In this document: positions 62,684 to 64,000 of the stretch, one piece after another
How the letters are laid out: every line of letters begins with the position of its first letter
Position numbering within the stretch: the first letter of the stretch is position 1
Source of the DNA: Lachnospiraceae bacterium
GTDB taxonomy: Bacteria; Bacillota; Clostridia; Lachnospirales; Lachnospiraceae
Direction: 5' to 3'
Length of the DNA stretch: 64,000 nucleotides
Assembly (NCBI GenBank): GCA_910574715.1
Contig: CAJTCH010000024.1
Span: 1 to 64,000 of the forward strand
Notes under the pieces: model-generated
Told to the model about the DNA's origin: nothing
Seen by the model: only the letters and a program-made list of their open reading frames with translations
The model's database searches: none
Program-made: the position numbers and the translations under genes

Positions 62684-63628
62684 TTAATCTCTTAATTCCT
62701 TGCCGGTGATCTCAAGGAAGACATCATTGAGTGTCGGCAGTTCTGAGAAGACGCGGCCGAAGCTTATGTCATGCTCCTTGAGGAAATTCAAGATGCGCAC
62801 CAGATTGTGTCTGGCGGTGCTAAGCCGGATCTTCAATATTCTGTCTTCATAAGTTAAGTCAAAGACGTGGGGGAGGCCGCGGACCGCGGCAAGCAGCGTG
62901 TCGTCCAATTCTATGGCTTCAATGGTAATGGTCTCTCCGGTCTTGATCATCTGTTTCAGTTCCTCGGTGGTTCCTGTCGCCAGCACGCGGCCATGGTCGA
63001 TGATAGCGATCCTGGAACAGATCTGCTCCACCTCATCCATATAGTGGGAAGTGTAGATAATGGTAGAACCCTGCCGGTTAAGCTCGACGATCCCTTCTAA
63101 GATCTTGTTGCGGCTCTGGGGGTCGACGGCAACGGTAGGCTCATCCATGATGATCAGCCTTGGTTTGTGGACGATGCCGCAGGCAATGTTAAGCCGCCGA
63201 AGCAGACCGCCTGAGAGCTTCTTGGGGCGCATCTTCCGGTAATCCGTAAGTCCGGTAAATGCGATGGCCTCTTCCACAAGGCTCTGGCGCTTCGCCTTGT
63301 CCCTGATGTAGAGTCCGCAGAAGTAGTCGATATTTTCCTGGACGGACATCTGTTCAAATACGGCGACATTCTGCATGACTACGCCGATCTGTTTCTTGAT
63401 ATCATAGCTGTCAGGCTGCATGTTCCTGCCAAAAACGGTGATGCTGCCTTTGTCGTATTTTAACAGGGCAAGCATGCAGTTGATCGCCGTCGTCTTGCCG
63501 GAGCCGTTAGGCCCTAAGAGCCCGAAGATCTCGCCCTCCTGTATGGAAAGTGTCAGATGGTCAAGTGCCACTAAATCCTGGTATCTCTTCACCAGATTCT
63601 CTATTCGTATCATATCAGATGAACTCAT
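62684..63628 (-). CDS. ABC transporter ATP-binding protein
   Basis: A 314-residue ATPase. Walker A is 'GPNGSGKTT', the Q-loop 'VVMQNVAVFEQMSV', the signature 'LSGGLLRRLNIACGI' and Walker B 'LIIMDEPTVAVD'. After the ATPase core a DrrA/CcmA-type C-terminal domain ends the protein. The ATG at 63628 follows AAAGGAGG by seven bases; an in-frame ATG at 63694 adds 22 residues without support. First gene of the three-gene exporter operon. Confidence 0.93.
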   Translation of the reverse strand: MSSSDMIRIENLVKRYQDLVALDHLTLSIQEGEIFGLLGPNGSGKTTAINCMLALLKYDKGSITVFGRNMQPDSYDIKKQIGVVMQNVAVFEQMSVQENIDYFCGLYIRDKAKRQSLVEEAIAFTGLTDYRKMRPKKLSGGLLRRLNIACGIVHKPRLIIMDEPTVAVDPQSRNKILEGIVELNRQGSTIIYTSHYMDEVEQICSRIAIIDHGRVLATGTTEELKQMIKTGETITIEAIELDDTLLAAVRGLPHVFDLTYEDRILKIRLSTARHNLVRILNFLKEHDISFGRVFSELPTLNDVFLEITGKELRD

Positions 63629-63793
63629 AAAATTGCCTCCTTTCAGGTTCATACTTGTAGTATAAAGAATTGAAGTATATAATGGTAGTGCCAAGTGTCA
63701 GAAGATGATGTGACATTTGTAATAGATGTGAGAATGCGATAGTAATATCGTGAAGGAAATGGTGCGTATATGAAAACGGAGGAGGAAAGAGGC

Positions 63794-64000
63794 ATGAAAC
63801 GCGTGGTGGATCAGGCCGTGTTATGGATCTACTGTCTGATGGCGGCAATCCTTGTGACGGTGGATATTCCCTTTGTGGCCGCGGCGCTTGGGGCGCTTCT
63901 GTATGCCTGCGCCGATTGTCTCATGAAACCGGCGCTTCATCCGGTCAGGATCCGCGGATACCTGGCCTGGCTTCTGTTTGGGTCTGCATTGGCGTGTCCG
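63794..64000 (+). CDS. truncated membrane protein gene at the window edge
   Basis: The first 69 residues of a protein that runs off the right edge. They contain at least two hydrophobic segments ('AVLWIYCLMAAILVTV' and 'FVAAALGALLYACA'), then 'YLAWLLFGSALAC'. GGAGGAAAG lies before the ATG at 63794. Divergent from an ABC-2 operon, it could be the membrane sensor of a two-component system for that exporter, but no kinase domain is inside the window. Confidence 0.6.
   Translation, partial: MKRVVDQAVLWIYCLMAAILVTVDIPFVAAALGALLYACADCLMKPALHPVRIRGYLAWLLFGSALACP

Overview
The window reads as the chromosome of a Gram-positive anaerobe of the Clostridia, most likely a Lachnospiraceae-type gut bacterium. 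The evidence is the strong GGAGG-type ribosome binding sites, the hrcA-grpE-dnaK-dnaJ order behind a perfect CIRCE element, sigma-A-like promoters, a clostridial-type EtfAB, and surface-polysaccharide genes without outer-membrane components. No rRNA, tRNA, insertion sequence, CRISPR array or phage gene was seen. The genus assignment is inference.

Layout. 107-4593 holds housekeeping genes: a MATE efflux protein (minus strand), a NodB-type polysaccharide deacetylase, TcdA and RarA. 4596-29401 is a purine-ring (allantoin) catabolic island. It has a PucR regulator; an operon of M20 amidohydrolase, FAD oxidoreductase, EtfB and EtfA; a divergent DUF2877 gene (AllH-like); two allantoinase-NCS1 permease pairs; an alpha/beta hydrolase; and a long operon allE - allD - fused fdrA/ylbE - carbamate kinase - LctP-family permease - small membrane protein - allC - XRE/GntR regulator - nitroreductase. 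Together these encode a fermentative route: allantoin to allantoate to ureidoglycine to ureidoglycolate to oxalurate to oxamate plus carbamoyl phosphate, and then ATP. The LctP-like carrier is a candidate oxamate exporter. The flavoprotein/ETF module and the duplicated hydrolases suggest a second, uncharacterised substrate branch.

29505-35301 holds two small orphan genes and the HrcA-controlled heat-shock operon. The dnaK-dnaJ spacer (33937-34089) is unusually rich in perfect inverted and direct repeats.

35402-60372 is a large exopolysaccharide locus. Its core is a Gram-positive Pel-like system: PelD-like c-di-GMP receptor, PelE-like protein, a large membrane protein, a DUF2194-like protein, PelF and PelG. 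It is followed by DUF2304, several GT2/GT4 glycosyltransferases, two convergent overlapping DUF4832 paralogs, a GT2-pyruvyltransferase fusion, an FrhB-like iron-sulfur protein, an ABC exporter and a GHL10 hydrolase. 60389-63628 (minus) is a three-gene ABC-2 transporter operon. A truncated membrane-protein gene starts divergently at the right edge.

The most interesting items are the fused AllF-AllG protein with a distant AllH, the amidohydrolase-flavoprotein-ETF module, the PelD-like protein with a decayed SDR domain and an intact c-di-GMP I-site, and the structured dnaK-dnaJ spacer.
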